Source of the DNA: Cyanobium sp. CACIAM 14
GTDB taxonomy: Bacteria; Cyanobacteriota; Cyanobacteriia; PCC-6307; Cyanobiaceae
Direction: 5' to 3'
DNA length: 64,000 nucleotides
NCBI GenBank assembly: GCA_000708525.1
Contig: JMRP01000004.1
Span: forward strand, 1 to 64,000
The notes beneath the pieces were generated by a model. The model saw only the letters and a list, made by a program, of their open reading frames with translations, did no database searches and had not been told where the DNA came from. Positions 30,247 to 40,138 of the stretch are shown piece by piece; the stretch's first letter is position 1; each line of letters starts with the position of its first letter. The position numbers were made by a program, and so were the translations under genes.

Positions 30247-32547
30247 ATGAAGTTCACGGTCGCCGATCTGCTCGATCACCTCTCGCCGACCGACCCGGTG
30301 GCCGTCGCCAAACTCGAGAAGTCCCTCGGGCTCACCACCAAGACCTGCAAGCAGCAGCTGCGGATCGGACTGGAGGCCCTGCGCCGGCTGGGTCTGGTGG
30401 AGGAGGACGGCGAGGGTCTCCGCGCGCTGGAGTCGCCCGAACTGATCCCCGCCCGCCTCCGCTGCTCCAGCAAGGGCTTCTGCTTCGCTCTCCGGGAGGA
30501 CGGCGGCGAGGACATCTACATCCGCGACCACCAGCTCAACCACGCCTGGAACGGCGACAGGGTCCTGGTGCGGATCACCCGGGAAGGGGGCCGTCGTCGC
30601 TCGCCGGAAGGGGGGGTGCAGTGCATCCTCGAACGCCAGACCCCCAGCCTGCTGGCCCAGGTGGAGCGGCAGGAGGGCCAGCTCGTCGCGGTACCCCTCG
30701 ATGACCGGCTGCTGACCACCGTGGTCCTGCCGGAATCGGATGCCACCTATCTGGAGCAGGCGGACGACTCGGTGGTGGAGGTGAAGATCGACCGCTTCCC
30801 CGTCGCCCAGTTCGGCCCGACCGGGCATGTGGCCCGCAGCCTGCCCGTGCACGGCGGGGAGGAGGCCGACACCGACCTGCTGCTGGCGAAGCACCGTCTG
30901 CACGAACGTCCCGCCTGTCCCCGGGCCACTCTCAAGCAGCCTCTCGCCAAGGGGCGCGCCGATCTCACCGCCCTGCCGACCCTTCTGCTGGAGGTCTGGG
31001 AGAGCGGGGATGCGCCCGTTCTCCCCGCCGTCTCCCTCGAGCTCCGGGAGGGAGGCTGGCGGCTGTGGGTGCATGCTCCGGCCGTGGCGGAGCGCATCGG
31101 CATGGGCACCAGCCTGGACACCTGGCTGCGGGAGCAGGGGGAAGCCATCTGTCTTGGGCGCCGGTGGCTGTCTCTGCTCCCGCCGGCCCTTACCAAGGCC
31201 TGCGGCTTCCGGCCCGGTGAGACCCGGGAAGCCCTTTCCGTCTGCCTGGATCTGGATGCGGCGGGACAGCTGGAGCACTTCCGGTTCAGCCTCAGCCTGG
31301 TCAGTCCCGATGCCCGCGTGGGCCGTGACGCCATGGCCGCCCTGGCCGAGCGCAAGCCCAAGGCCCGCACCGTTCCCGCCGCCCTGAAGCCCCTCAAGGA
31401 TCACCTGCCCCTGCTGGAGCAGCTGGTCAATCTGAGTGGCCTGCTGCGTCAGCGGCGACTGGCGTCGGGGTCCATCGATCTCGATCTGCCGGTCCCCCCG
31501 ATGGACGCTCTCGGCGACCTGCGGATCCCCGCGCCGGATGCCGCCCATCAAGGCTGGCTGGTGGAACTGCCCGCCGACGCTCCGGTGGCGATCCTGCGGG
31601 AATGCGTTCTGGTGGCCGAGCGGGCCCTGGGCCGCCACCTGCTGGCCCTGGAGCTGCCCGGTCTCTTCGCCCTCAATCCGGCCCCCGAAGCCACCGACAT
31701 CAACGATGTCGCCAAGGGAGCTCTGGCGCTCGAGATTCCGATGGAACTCAGCGCCGACGGCAACGCTAGCGCCGCCGAACTGGCAGCCGTCTTCGCCGCC
31801 ACCGATCGGGGGCGCCCCCTCCAGCAGCAGCTGCGGGAAGCACTGAAGCCTGTCCAGCTCTCCGCGAGCGCCGGCCCCAATGCGGTGGCCGGGGAGGAGA
31901 TCGCCTTCGCTCCCTGGTGCTGTCCCGCTCTCCACTATGCGGACCTCTGGAACCAGCAGCTGCTGGTGAGCCTGCTCGTCGATGGCAAGGACAGGCCGAG
32001 CGTGCGTCACAAGATCAGTGCCGATCTGGCCAGCGATGCCTGCCACGGCAGCACCGACTGGCCCCTGCTCACCCCCAGCCAGCTGGGCCCTTACCAGCAG
32101 GCACTGGGACATGGTCTGGCCCAGCGTCTCAACGGCCGCAGTCGCTTCCTCCAGGAATTCCAGGCCGATGCCCTGGCAATGGCCCAGGCCCGTCACACCG
32201 AGTCCCTGGTGGGCCGGATCCTCCCCGGAGTGATCAGCGGGGTGCAGAGCTACGGCTTCTTCGTGGAGGTGCCCCCTTCCCAAGTGGAGGGTCTGGTGCA
32301 CGTCAGCTCCCTGAAGGACGACTGGTACGAGTACCGCTCGCGGCAGAACCGGCTGGTGGGGCGCAAGTTCCGCCGCACCTACATGGTGGGAGACGCTGTG
32401 GAGGTGGAGATCCAGAAGGTGGATGCGCTGCGTCATCAGATCGATCTGGCGGTGATCCAGCCGGAGACCTTCGAACGGGCCGGTGAGGAGATTCCCGGCA
32501 GCGACGATGGCGAGGAGGCCCCGGCCCTGACGGCGGCCGAGCCCTGA
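30247..32547 (+). CDS. RNB-family (RNase II/R, Zam-like) protein lacking catalytic aspartates
   Basis: The 766-residue protein has an N-terminal winged-helix-like region (1-60), a cold-shock-like OB domain (76-115, GFCFALREDGGEDIYI), a long RNB-type core and a C-terminal S1 domain (655-740). The RNB signature region, normally ending in DARDFDDAV, here reads GDAPVLPAV at residues 254-262, so the metal-binding Asp cluster is gone, although the following GGWRLWVHA is intact. It probably binds RNA without RNB-type cleavage. It is followed 8 bases later by ubiX. Confidence 0.85.
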   Translation: MKFTVADLLDHLSPTDPVAVAKLEKSLGLTTKTCKQQLRIGLEALRRLGLVEEDGEGLRALESPELIPARLRCSSKGFCFALREDGGEDIYIRDHQLNHAWNGDRVLVRITREGGRRRSPEGGVQCILERQTPSLLAQVERQEGQLVAVPLDDRLLTTVVLPESDATYLEQADDSVVEVKIDRFPVAQFGPTGHVARSLPVHGGEEADTDLLLAKHRLHERPACPRATLKQPLAKGRADLTALPTLLLEVWESGDAPVLPAVSLELREGGWRLWVHAPAVAERIGMGTSLDTWLREQGEAICLGRRWLSLLPPALTKACGFRPGETREALSVCLDLDAAGQLEHFRFSLSLVSPDARVGRDAMAALAERKPKARTVPAALKPLKDHLPLLEQLVNLSGLLRQRRLASGSIDLDLPVPPMDALGDLRIPAPDAAHQGWLVELPADAPVAILRECVLVAERALGRHLLALELPGLFALNPAPEATDINDVAKGALALEIPMELSADGNASAAELAAVFAATDRGRPLQQQLREALKPVQLSASAGPNAVAGEEIAFAPWCCPALHYADLWNQQLLVSLLVDGKDRPSVRHKISADLASDACHGSTDWPLLTPSQLGPYQQALGHGLAQRLNGRSRFLQEFQADALAMAQARHTESLVGRILPGVISGVQSYGFFVEVPPSQVEGLVHVSSLKDDWYEYRSRQNRLVGRKFRRTYMVGDAVEVEIQKVDALRHQIDLAVIQPETFERAGEEIPGSDDGEEAPALTAAEP

Positions 32548-32555
32548 GCGACGGG

Positions 32556-33206
32556 ATGCCGCCAGCGTCGCTTCCCGTGGTCCTGGCGGTGTCCGGTGCC
32601 TCCGCCCAGCCCCTGGCCGAGAGGGCCCTGCAGCTGCTGCTGGAGGCGGATCTGCCCGTGGAGATGGTCACCAGCCGCGGGGCCATCGGGGTGTGGCAGG
32701 CGGAGATGGGTCTGCGGGTGCCCTCCGAACCGGAAGCCCAGGCCAGCTTCTGGCGCCGGCGCACCGGCTGCGCCGCCGGCCGTCTGAACTGTCACCGCTG
32801 GAACGATCAGGCCGCCGCGATCGCCAGCGGCAGCTATCCCACCCGTGGGATGGTCATCCTGCCGGCCAGCATGGGCACCGTGGGTCGGATCGCCTCCGGT
32901 GTGGCCCTGGACCTGATCGAACGGGCCGCCGATGTCCATCTCAAGGAGGGCAGGCCCCTGGTGATCGCGCCGCGGGAGCTGCCCTGGAACCTGGTGCATC
33001 TGCGCAATCTCACCCGCCTGGCCGAGGCGGGGGCGCGCATCGCTCCGCCGGTGCCTGCCTGGTACCACCAGCCCACCACGATCGCCGAGATGGTGGACTT
33101 CCTGGTGATCCGTGTCTTCGACAGCCTCGGGCTCCAACTGGGCTCCCTGAACCGTTGGCAGGGGCCGACGGCGTGCTCCCCAGCCGCCGGACCCGCCACA
33201 CCCTGA
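32556..33206 (+). CDS. ubiX: Flavin prenyltransferase UbiX
   Basis: The 216-residue flavoprotein has the expected AVSGASAQPLAERALQLL FMN-binding start, PASMGTVGRIASGVA, and the late VIAPRELPWNLVHLRNL segment. It makes prenylated FMN, the cofactor of UbiD-type decarboxylases used in plastoquinone-like synthesis. The normal starting Gly-Ala-Ser pattern is retained. The C-terminus carries an additional short Pro/Ala tail. Confidence 0.95.
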   Translation: MPPASLPVVLAVSGASAQPLAERALQLLLEADLPVEMVTSRGAIGVWQAEMGLRVPSEPEAQASFWRRRTGCAAGRLNCHRWNDQAAAIASGSYPTRGMVILPASMGTVGRIASGVALDLIERAADVHLKEGRPLVIAPRELPWNLVHLRNLTRLAEAGARIAPPVPAWYHQPTTIAEMVDFLVIRVFDSLGLQLGSLNRWQGPTACSPAAGPATP

Positions 33207-33216
33207 CCCACCCACC

Positions 33217-33777
33217 GTGCTGCAACGCCTGCTGCTGCTGCCCCTGCTGTCGCCGCTGCTGCTGACGCTGCTGGTGGCCGCCCTCAATCCCCGTCCGTCG
33301 GTCGTGCTGCGGTTGCTCACCTGGCAGACCCCGTCCCTTCCCATCGGTCTCTGGATGGCCATGGCCGCGGGCGGTGGGGCAGCTCTCTCGGGGGGTGCCA
33401 CGGCCCTGGCTCTGGGCCAGGGAATGCGGCAACCGCTGCGCCGCACAGTCCGCCGCCGTGAGGTGTGGGACATCGGCGGCTCCGCGGAGGAATGGTCTTC
33501 GCCCCGGGGTGGCGGTCCCGAGCCGGAATCCCGTGAAGCCCCTTCCAGCCATCGCGCAGGCCCGGGGGCCGCGGCCGCTCCCGCCGCCGCCGGCCCCACC
33601 CGGGCCGCCGGCGATCCGGCCCCCACCGTGTCGGTTCCCTACCGGGTGCTGCACCGTCCCGATGCCGCCGCTGGCGCGCCCTTCCGACCCGCTGCGCCGT
33701 CCCGGCCGTCCCCGGCGGCCCCGGCCATGGCGAACGACGCGGGCGACTGGGGCGAGGCCGAGAGCGAGGAGTGGTGA
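33217..33777 (+). CDS. Small membrane protein with long disordered tail
   Basis: The 186-residue protein starts at GTG 10 bases after ubiX. Two hydrophobic segments (about 3-22 and 42-66) form a hairpin. The rest (75-186) is Pro/Ala/Gly/Arg-rich and ends in acidic residues. The layout resembles small LapA-like or assembly-related membrane proteins, but no domain is recognised. Co-transcription with ubiX is likely from spacing. Confidence 0.65.
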   Translation: MLQRLLLLPLLSPLLLTLLVAALNPRPSVVLRLLTWQTPSLPIGLWMAMAAGGGAALSGGATALALGQGMRQPLRRTVRRREVWDIGGSAEEWSSPRGGGPEPESREAPSSHRAGPGAAAAPAAAGPTRAAGDPAPTVSVPYRVLHRPDAAAGAPFRPAAPSRPSPAAPAMANDAGDWGEAESEEW

Positions 33778-33855
33778 GGGTCGTTTCCGCGGACACCTGC
33801 CTCCTGCCGGCGCTGACTAAAGTTGCCCCACCCACGCGCTCCAGGGCCCGCACCG

Positions 33856-34317
33856 GTGACAGAGACCCCCAGCAACGCTCCCGTCCAGGCCGCCGGCGGC
33901 CCTGGGGCGACTCCCGACCCGGCCGCCAAATCTGCCGCCCCCAAGCCGAAGTCCCCCGCGCCGGAGGAGAAGCCCTTCGCCGCCTTCGTGCCCGAACTGC
34001 TGCTTCCTGCTCTCGCCCGGGAGATCGAGGCCTACGGAGGTCCCGCTCCAGAGCTGGTCTTCGAGGAGGGCCCCATGCCCGTCGTCGGCTCCCACTGCTG
34101 GATGGTGCTGGGCACCCTTCCCGGCGAGCGGCGGTTCTGGCTCTGCTTCACCCAGCCGGACATCGGATCGGCCAAGACCATCGCCCTCACCGAGGGGAAG
34201 GGAACACCCAGCCTGCTGGAGCCCTTCCTGAGCGATGAGAAGAAGATGACCCTGCCCCTGCTGGTCTCCCGCGTGGTGCAGCGCCTCAACGGTCAGAAGT
34301 GGCTGGGGCCCAACTGA
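33856..34317 (+). CDS. DUF2996 family protein
   Basis: The 153-residue protein starts at GTG (a TTG 11 codons earlier is an alternative). An Ala/Pro/Lys-rich linker (1-40) precedes the conserved domain, with FWLCFTQPDIGSAKTIAL and a C-terminal TLPLLVSRVVQRLNGQKWLG. This is the cyanobacterial/plastid DUF2996 family, of unknown role. It precedes acsF by 111 bases on the same strand. Confidence 0.83.
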   Translation: MTETPSNAPVQAAGGPGATPDPAAKSAAPKPKSPAPEEKPFAAFVPELLLPALAREIEAYGGPAPELVFEEGPMPVVGSHCWMVLGTLPGERRFWLCFTQPDIGSAKTIALTEGKGTPSLLEPFLSDEKKMTLPLLVSRVVQRLNGQKWLGPN

Positions 34318-34428
34318 AGCCGACCTCTTCGGGTCCCTGGTCCCGATCCCTTCGCTCGCTTCACATCCGGGTCGTCGGGCGGGTCCGGTGCCTACGATGC
34401 CCTCCGAGCTCCTTGAACCTGCCGCGCG

Positions 34429-35520
34429 ATGGTGCCTCCCGCCACCCAGACCCCCCCTGCCCCACGGGTGGGCACCCCGGATGCCCCGGCCATCAAGGAT
34501 CCGGTCAAGGACACGATCCTCACTCCGCGCTTCTACACCACGGACTTCGACGCCATGGCGGCGATGGATCTCCGGCCCAACGAGGCGGAACTGGAAGCCA
34601 TCTGCGAGGAGTTCCGCAAGGACTACAACCGCCATCACTTCGTGCGTGATGACCAGTTCGAAGGGGCGGCCGACAAGCTGGATCCCGAAACCCGCAGGGT
34701 GTTCGTGGAGTTCCTCGAGCAGAGCTGCACCTCCGAGTTCTCGGGTTTCCTCCTGTACAAGGAACTGAGCCGTCGCATCAAGGAGCGCAATCCCCTGCTG
34801 GCGGAATGCTTCGCCCACATGGCCCGTGACGAGGCCCGCCACGCCGGCTTCCTCAACAAGGCCATGGCCGATTTCGGTCTGCAGCTGGATCTGGGCTTTC
34901 TGACGGCCAACAAGGCCTACACTTACTTCAAGCCCAAGTTCATCTTCTACGCCACTTATCTTTCCGAAAAGATCGGTTACTGGCGCTACATCACCATCTT
35001 CCGCCATCTTGAGAAGAACCCCGACAGCAGGATCTTCCCTATCTTCAACTTCTTCGAGAACTGGTGCCAGGACGAGAATCGCCACGGTGATTTCTTCGAT
35101 GCCCTGATGAAGGCCCAGCCCGACACGGTGCGGGGCTTCACGGCCCGACTCTGGTGCCGCTTCTTCCTGCTGGCTGTGTTCGCCACCATGTACGTCCGCG
35201 ATGTGGCCCGCAAGGAGTTCTATGAGGCGCTCGGCCTCGACGCCCGCGAGTACGACCGGCAGGTGATCGCCCGAACCAACGAAACCTCCGCCCGGGTGTT
35301 TCCGGTGGTCCTCAACGTCGATCATCCCGAGTTCTATGCCCGGCTGGAGAAGCTCGTCGAGAACAACGCCGCCCTGGATCTGGTGGAGCGCTCCGGTGCT
35401 CCGGCGCCGCTGCGTACCCTGCGCAAGTTGCCCCACTGGCTGGGCAATGGGATTCAGATGGCCCGTCTGTTCCTGATCGCTCCGATCCGCAGCGAGCAGT
35501 TCCAGCCCGCCGTGCGCTGA
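34429..35520 (+). CDS. acsF: Magnesium-protoporphyrin IX monomethyl ester (oxidative) cyclase
   Basis: The 363-residue di-iron enzyme forms the fifth ring of chlorophyll aerobically. The two iron-binding sites are visible: [15 protein letters not shown] (about 134-148) and [15 protein letters not shown] (about 213-227). An earlier Glu is in [13 protein letters not shown]. The N-terminal [13 protein letters not shown] is a short disordered leader. This is diagnostic of oxygenic phototrophs. Confidence 0.97.
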   Translation: MVPPATQTPPAPRVGTPDAPAIKDPVKDTILTPRFYTTDFDAMAAMDLRPNEAELEAICEEFRKDYNRHHFVRDDQFEGAADKLDPETRRVFVEFLEQSCTSEFSGFLLYKELSRRIKERNPLLAECFAHMARDEARHAGFLNKAMADFGLQLDLGFLTANKAYTYFKPKFIFYATYLSEKIGYWRYITIFRHLEKNPDSRIFPIFNFFENWCQDENRHGDFFDALMKAQPDTVRGFTARLWCRFFLLAVFATMYVRDVARKEFYEALGLDAREYDRQVIARTNETSARVFPVVLNVDHPEFYARLEKLVENNAALDLVERSGAPAPLRTLRKLPHWLGNGIQMARLFLIAPIRSEQFQPAVR

Positions 35521-35560
35521 GCGGACCCGCCAGAATCCTTCCAGTTCCTCCCTCCGGCGC

Positions 35561-37039
35561 TTGGTCGTCTCCCCTCCCGCCGTCAGCGGCACCGCGGTTT
35601 TCCCCCAGGGATCCTCCCGGCGGACCGATTCCCCCGCCGGTCTCCAGGATCCGGCCTGGCGTTCCGTTCTTGAGCACCTGCTGGCTGCCGGTCGCTCGGC
35701 GGGAGCCGATCTGGTGGAAGTCTTCCTCGAACGTTCCGACCATCTGGGCCTGCTCGCGGAGCAGGACGCGATCACCAGCGTCAGTCCCTCCTTCGGGGCC
35801 GGTGCCGGTCTGCGCGTCTTTCTTGGCGAGCGTGACGGGTTTGTCTCCACCAACGATCTGAGTCCCTCCGGCCTGCGCTCCGCCCTTGAGCAGGCCCTCG
35901 GCATGCTCGGACTGTTGCTGCCCGTGCGGACCGCCGCTTCCTTCGAAGGTCTGCCCGAGCTTCGGGATTTCGCCACCTCCAAGAACGGCTGGCTTCAGGA
36001 GTGCCCCACCCTGGCGGAAGCTACCTCCCGTCTCCTGGAAGGCACCGACAGGCTGCTGAGCCACGGCCGTCACCTTCAGGTGCGCCGGGGCAGCTACGCC
36101 CGCGACTGGCAGGAGGTGCTGGTGGCGGCCTCGGACGGCACCTTCGCCCGCGACATCCGCCTGCACCAGTCGGTGGGCCTCAACGTGCTGGCGGCCGACG
36201 GTGACCACCGGGCGAGCCTGGGCCGTCGCTACGGCACCTCCGACCGACCTGACGATCTGCGTCACTGGGACCCGGAGGTCGCCGCCGTCGATCTCTGCGG
36301 CAGCGCCGCCACCATGCTCCACGCGGATTACGTGGAGGCGGGCCAGTTCCCCGTGGTGCTCGCCAACCGCTTCGGTGGGGTGATCTTCCATGAGGCCTGT
36401 GGTCACCTCCTGGAGACCACCCAGCTGGAGCGGGGCACCACCCCCTTCGCTGACATGGTCGGCCAGCCCATCGCCCACGAGGCCCTCACCGCCATCGACG
36501 AGGGGCTCTCCGATGGAGCCTTCGGGTCCCTTTCCATGGACGACGAGGGCATGGAACCCCAGCGCACGGTGTTGATCGAGAACGGCGTTCTCCGGCGCTT
36601 CCTGAGCGACCGGGCGGGAGAGCGCCGCACCGGTCATCCCCGCACCGGCAGCGGCCGGCGCCAGAGCCACTCCTTCGCCGCCGCCAGTCGCATGCGCAAC
36701 ACCTACATCGCCGCCGGTCCCCACACCCCGGAGGAGCTGATCGCCTCCGTCGACAGGGGCCTCTACTGCAAATCGATGGGCGGCGGCAGCGTCGGACCGA
36801 CGGGGCAGTTCAACTTCGCCGTCGAGGAGGGTTACCTGATCGAGAACGGCGCCCTCACCCGGCCGGTGAAAGGAGCCACCCTGATCGGCGATGCCAAGGA
36901 GGTGATGCCCAGGATCTCGATGTGCGCCAATGACCTGGAGCTGGCCGCCGGCTTCTGCGGTTCGGTCAGCGGCAGCATCTTCGTCACTGTGGGTCAGCCC
37001 CACATCAAGGTGGACATGATCACGGTCGGAGGCCGCTGA
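35561..37039 (+). CDS. tldD: Metallopeptidase TldD
   Basis: The 492-residue protein starts at TTG. The zinc motif is in [11 protein letters not shown] near residue 277, the characteristic TldD HExxxH. TldD and TldE form a heterodimer that degrades unfolded or modified peptides and matures some peptide antibiotics. Here the two genes are adjacent and nearly touch (two bases between stop and start). Confidence 0.95.
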   Translation: MVVSPPAVSGTAVFPQGSSRRTDSPAGLQDPAWRSVLEHLLAAGRSAGADLVEVFLERSDHLGLLAEQDAITSVSPSFGAGAGLRVFLGERDGFVSTNDLSPSGLRSALEQALGMLGLLLPVRTAASFEGLPELRDFATSKNGWLQECPTLAEATSRLLEGTDRLLSHGRHLQVRRGSYARDWQEVLVAASDGTFARDIRLHQSVGLNVLAADGDHRASLGRRYGTSDRPDDLRHWDPEVAAVDLCGSAATMLHADYVEAGQFPVVLANRFGGVIFHEACGHLLETTQLERGTTPFADMVGQPIAHEALTAIDEGLSDGAFGSLSMDDEGMEPQRTVLIENGVLRRFLSDRAGERRTGHPRTGSGRRQSHSFAAASRMRNTYIAAGPHTPEELIASVDRGLYCKSMGGGSVGPTGQFNFAVEEGYLIENGALTRPVKGATLIGDAKEVMPRISMCANDLELAAGFCGSVSGSIFVTVGQPHIKVDMITVGGR

Positions 37040-37041
37040 GA

Positions 37042-38451
37042 ATGGACACCAGCACCACCCTTCCCTGCGACGGCGCCACCGGTCTCGATGCCGAGGTCCT
37101 GCGGCAGCGGCTGGAGACACTGGCTTCCAGCGAGGGTATTCGCCGCTGGGATCTGGGGGCCTCCTGCAGCACCGACACCTCCGTTCAGGTGGACCGGGGC
37201 GAACCGAAGCAGATGAAGGGGGCCCAGCGCAGCGCCGTCACCCTTCGGGTCTGGAATGAGGACGGTCTGGTGGGCATCACCAGCACGTCCGATCTCTCCG
37301 ACGCCGGCCTGGCCAGGGCCCTGACGGGAGCCCGGGACGCCAGCGCCTTCGGCAATGTGGACGAGATCCCCGAGTTCTCCCCGCTGGCGACGGCCCCGCT
37401 GCCGGTTCTGGACCAGCCCCTGCGCCCAACGCTGAACATCCTCACCCTGCTCGAGACCCTGAAGGAGGCCGAGCGGGATCTGCTCGGCCGCCATGCCGCC
37501 ATCGGCACGGTTCCCTACAACGGGCTGGCCCAGCGCAGCAGCGAGCGTCTCTACATCAACAGCGACGGCGCCTGCCGCCAGCAGCGGCTCACCACCGCCT
37601 CGATCTATCTCTATGCGCGGGCCGAGGAGGCGGGCCGCAAGCCCCGCAGCAGCGGTGCCGTGCGCCTTGCCTACGGCGCCGCCGATCTCGACGTCAGCGG
37701 CTGTGTGGACGAGGCCGCCGAGCGCACCATCGCTCACCTCGACTATGCCCCCATCCGCACCGGCCGCTACACCTGCGTGTTCAGTCCCGAGGCCTTCCTC
37801 GATCTGATCGGCGCCTTCAGCAGCCTGTTCAACGCCCGTGCCGTGCTCGACGGGGTCAGCCTCAGCCGGCGGGAGTCCCTGGGGGAACCGCTGGCCGTCC
37901 CCTTCCTGTCCATCCACGACAACGGTCTCCACCCGGCCAACATCGGTGCCGCCGCCTTCGACGGGGAAGGGACTCCCACACGGCGGCTGACCCTGCTGGA
38001 GGGAGGGGTGCTTCGCAACTTCCTTCACTCGGAAGCCACGGCCAGGGCCTTCGGCGTCGCTCCCACCGGGCATGCAGGGATGGGCGCCAAGGTCTCGGTG
38101 GGTCCCGACTGGTTCGAGATCGGGCCTACCCCGGGCAGCGGGGGCGGTGCCAGCGGGCTGGACCGTTTCGCCCCCGGTTCCGCTGGCGAGGGCCAGGGGC
38201 TTGTGGTGATCGATTCCCTTTCGGCACTGCACGCTGGCGTCAAGGCGAGCCAGGGGGCCTTCTCACTGCCGTTCGACGGCTGGCTGGTGCAGGACGGCAC
38301 GGTCCGCTCCATCGAGGCGGCCACGGTGGCCGGTGACATCCGCAGCCTGCTCAAGGCCATCATCGGTTTCGAGGGACCGGCGAAGGTCACTCCCGACGGG
38401 GTCTGCCCCCATGTCTGGGTGGAGGGGCTCTCGATCACCGGAGACGCTTGA
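37042..38451 (+). CDS. pmbA: TldE/PmbA family protein (TldD partner)
   Basis: The 469-residue protein is the non-catalytic paralogue: it has the PmbA/TldE fold and lacks HEACGH. Its N-terminal domain (VDRGEPKQMKGAQRSAVTLRV) is typical. The tandem tldD-tldE arrangement predicts a functional heterodimer in the cytoplasm. The stop overlaps the fmt start by three bases, suggesting translational coupling. Confidence 0.94.
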   Translation: MDTSTTLPCDGATGLDAEVLRQRLETLASSEGIRRWDLGASCSTDTSVQVDRGEPKQMKGAQRSAVTLRVWNEDGLVGITSTSDLSDAGLARALTGARDASAFGNVDEIPEFSPLATAPLPVLDQPLRPTLNILTLLETLKEAERDLLGRHAAIGTVPYNGLAQRSSERLYINSDGACRQQRLTTASIYLYARAEEAGRKPRSSGAVRLAYGAADLDVSGCVDEAAERTIAHLDYAPIRTGRYTCVFSPEAFLDLIGAFSSLFNARAVLDGVSLSRRESLGEPLAVPFLSIHDNGLHPANIGAAAFDGEGTPTRRLTLLEGGVLRNFLHSEATARAFGVAPTGHAGMGAKVSVGPDWFEIGPTPGSGGGASGLDRFAPGSAGEGQGLVVIDSLSALHAGVKASQGAFSLPFDGWLVQDGTVRSIEAATVAGDIRSLLKAIIGFEGPAKVTPDGVCPHVWVEGLSITGDA

Positions 38452-39491
38452 GGATCCTCTTCTGGGGAACCCCCGCCTACGCGGTGGCCAGCCTCGACGC
38501 GCTGCTGGAGGCCGGCCACGAGATCGTCGGTGTGGTCAGCCAGCCGGATCGTCGCCGCGGCCGGGGCAAGGAACAGATGCCCTCCCCTGTGAAGCTCAGG
38601 GCCCTGGAGGTGGGCCTGCCGGTGTTCACTCCGGAGCGGATCCGCCGGGATCAGGCCTGCCAGCAGGCGTTGGCTGCCCTGGGGGCTGACCTCTCGGCTG
38701 TGGTGGCCTTTGGCCAGATCCTGCCTCCGGCGGTGCTGGGCCAGCCTCCTCTGGGCTGCTGGAACGGCCACGGCTCGCTGCTTCCCCGTTGGCGGGGTGC
38801 GGCCCCGATCCAGTGGGCATTGCTGGAGGGGGACACGGAAACCGGTGTGGGTGTCATGGCGATGGAGGAGGGGCTCGACACCGGGCCGGTGCTGCTCGAG
38901 CGCAGCATCCCCATCCCCCTGCTGCACAACGCCCGCCAGCTGTCCGAACGGCTGGCCCATCTCACCGGCGAACTGCTGGTGGAGGCCATGCCCCTGATCG
39001 CCGCGGTGGGCCCCGGCGAGGAGGCGGAGCGCCTCACCAGGCTTGGCGTGAGGCCCCAGGACGAGGCCGGTGCCACCTATGCCCGCCTGCTCACCAAGGA
39101 GGACAGTCTGGTGCGCTGGGAGGACTCGGCCCTGGCCATCCATCGCCGGGTGATGGGCCTCTACCCGAACGCCTCCTGCCCCTGGCGGGGGGAGCGGCTG
39201 AAGCTGCTGGCTACAGAACCGTTGGTGCCCCGCCTGGCCGACCAGCTGAGTCCGGCGGGTGCGGCCCTGGCCGCCCGTTGGGGGGGGCGAGGGGAGGGAG
39301 AGCGGATGCAGGCCGCTCCCGGCACGGTTCTGGAACTGGTGGATGGGGAGGGACTGGTGGTGGCCAGCAGCGGCTGTCCGGTGCTGCTGCGTCAGGCCCA
39401 GCTGCCGGGGCGCCGTCCGAGCGAGGGGCAGGCCCTGATCCAGCAGCTGGGCTTGGCGCGGGGCGACCGGATCGGTGCAATTACTACCTGA
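38448..39491 (+). CDS. fmt: Methionyl-tRNA formyltransferase
   Basis: The 347-residue protein starts at TTG overlapping the pmbA stop. N-terminal formyltransferase domain: ILFWGTPAYAVASL, SQPDRRRGRGK, the catalytic Asn/His/Asp region CWNGHGSLLPRWRGAAPIQWA, and EEGLDTGPVLL. The C-terminal domain (210-340) binds tRNA. It formylates initiator Met-tRNA. The N in WNGHGS replaces the more usual V/I-N-x-H spacing but keeps Asn and His. Confidence 0.95.
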   Translation: MRILFWGTPAYAVASLDALLEAGHEIVGVVSQPDRRRGRGKEQMPSPVKLRALEVGLPVFTPERIRRDQACQQALAALGADLSAVVAFGQILPPAVLGQPPLGCWNGHGSLLPRWRGAAPIQWALLEGDTETGVGVMAMEEGLDTGPVLLERSIPIPLLHNARQLSERLAHLTGELLVEAMPLIAAVGPGEEAERLTRLGVRPQDEAGATYARLLTKEDSLVRWEDSALAIHRRVMGLYPNASCPWRGERLKLLATEPLVPRLADQLSPAGAALAARWGGRGEGERMQAAPGTVLELVDGEGLVVASSGCPVLLRQAQLPGRRPSEGQALIQQLGLARGDRIGAITT

Positions 39492-39523
39492 AAGACGTCC
39501 AAGGCAAGCTTGCTTTACGTCTT
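39492..39523 (+). terminator. Hairpin after fmt, candidate terminator
   Basis: AAGACGT at 39492-39498 pairs with ACGTCTT at 39517-39523, and the inner AAGGCAA / TTGCTTT extends the stem around a short loop, after a CC bulge. It begins right at the fmt stop codon. The following GTGTTGTTGTG is only moderately T-rich, so termination is plausible but not certain. Confidence 0.5.
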
Positions 39524-39600
39524 GTGTTGTTGTGCCTGTCTCAGGTCTGGACCATTCCTCCGGGGATTAGACCAAACCCAGTGGTCACGGGGACGGTGCC

Positions 39601-39798
39601 ATGGGAAGCGATCTCTCCTTCGTCAACAGCACGGAGTCCGGATGTCAGATCTTCCGGGACACGTCGGGCTGCTATGTGGTGAGCCATGCCCTCAATCCCG
39701 GCCAGCGGGCGATCACGGCAACTCTGGCCGGCGCCTACGCCGCCTGTCAGGGCTGGGAGCGCCGCATCCAGCCCTGTCCAGCAGATTCCGGCGGCTGA
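39601..39798 (+). CDS. Small hypothetical protein
   Basis: A 65-residue protein with an ATG start and several cysteines (SGCQIFRDTSGCYVVS, AACQGWERRIQPC). I recognise no family. The four cysteines could bind metal or form disulfides, but no signal peptide is present. It is about 110 bases after fmt and convergent with the next small gene. The reading frame is plausible but unproven. Confidence 0.4.
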   Translation: MGSDLSFVNSTESGCQIFRDTSGCYVVSHALNPGQRAITATLAGAYAACQGWERRIQPCPADSGG

Positions 39799-39819
39799 GA
39801 TCCGCCCCTGCGGACAGCG

Positions 39820-40029
39820 TCAGCCGGCAGCGCCGCTGCCGGAGGCGAGACCTTCGGGCTGGCGGCGGTGGAGTTCGTGCAGGCCCTCGAGTTGGTTGTG
39901 GACCGCCACCAGCTGGTCACGGATGTGACCGCTGTTCTCGATGCGCTCCAGGGCCAGGAGCATGCCCTCGACCTGGGCCTTGCAGTCGATCAGCACGCGG
40001 CACTCGGTGGATCCGGGTTCGTAGGGCAT
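39820..40029 (-). CDS. Small helical hypothetical protein
   Basis: A 69-residue, probably all-helical, soluble protein: STECRVLIDCKAQVEGMLLALERIENSGHIRDQLVAVHNQLEGLHELHRRQ. The heptad-like pattern of hydrophobics suggests a short coiled coil. A Gly/Ala/Ser tail follows. It is preceded by the ATG at 40029. No family is recognised, and the function is unknown. Confidence 0.5.
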   Translation of the reverse strand: MPYEPGSTECRVLIDCKAQVEGMLLALERIENSGHIRDQLVAVHNQLEGLHELHRRQPEGLASGSGAAG

Positions 40030-40138
40030 GTCGGGAGGAGGCTGATCCTCAGTTCACCGTAGGGCGGCTGAAGAGGCTGTCACAACCACTGCCGTTGCCG
40101 GCCATGTCTGCCGATGCCGGCACAGGTGCGGCTCCTGC

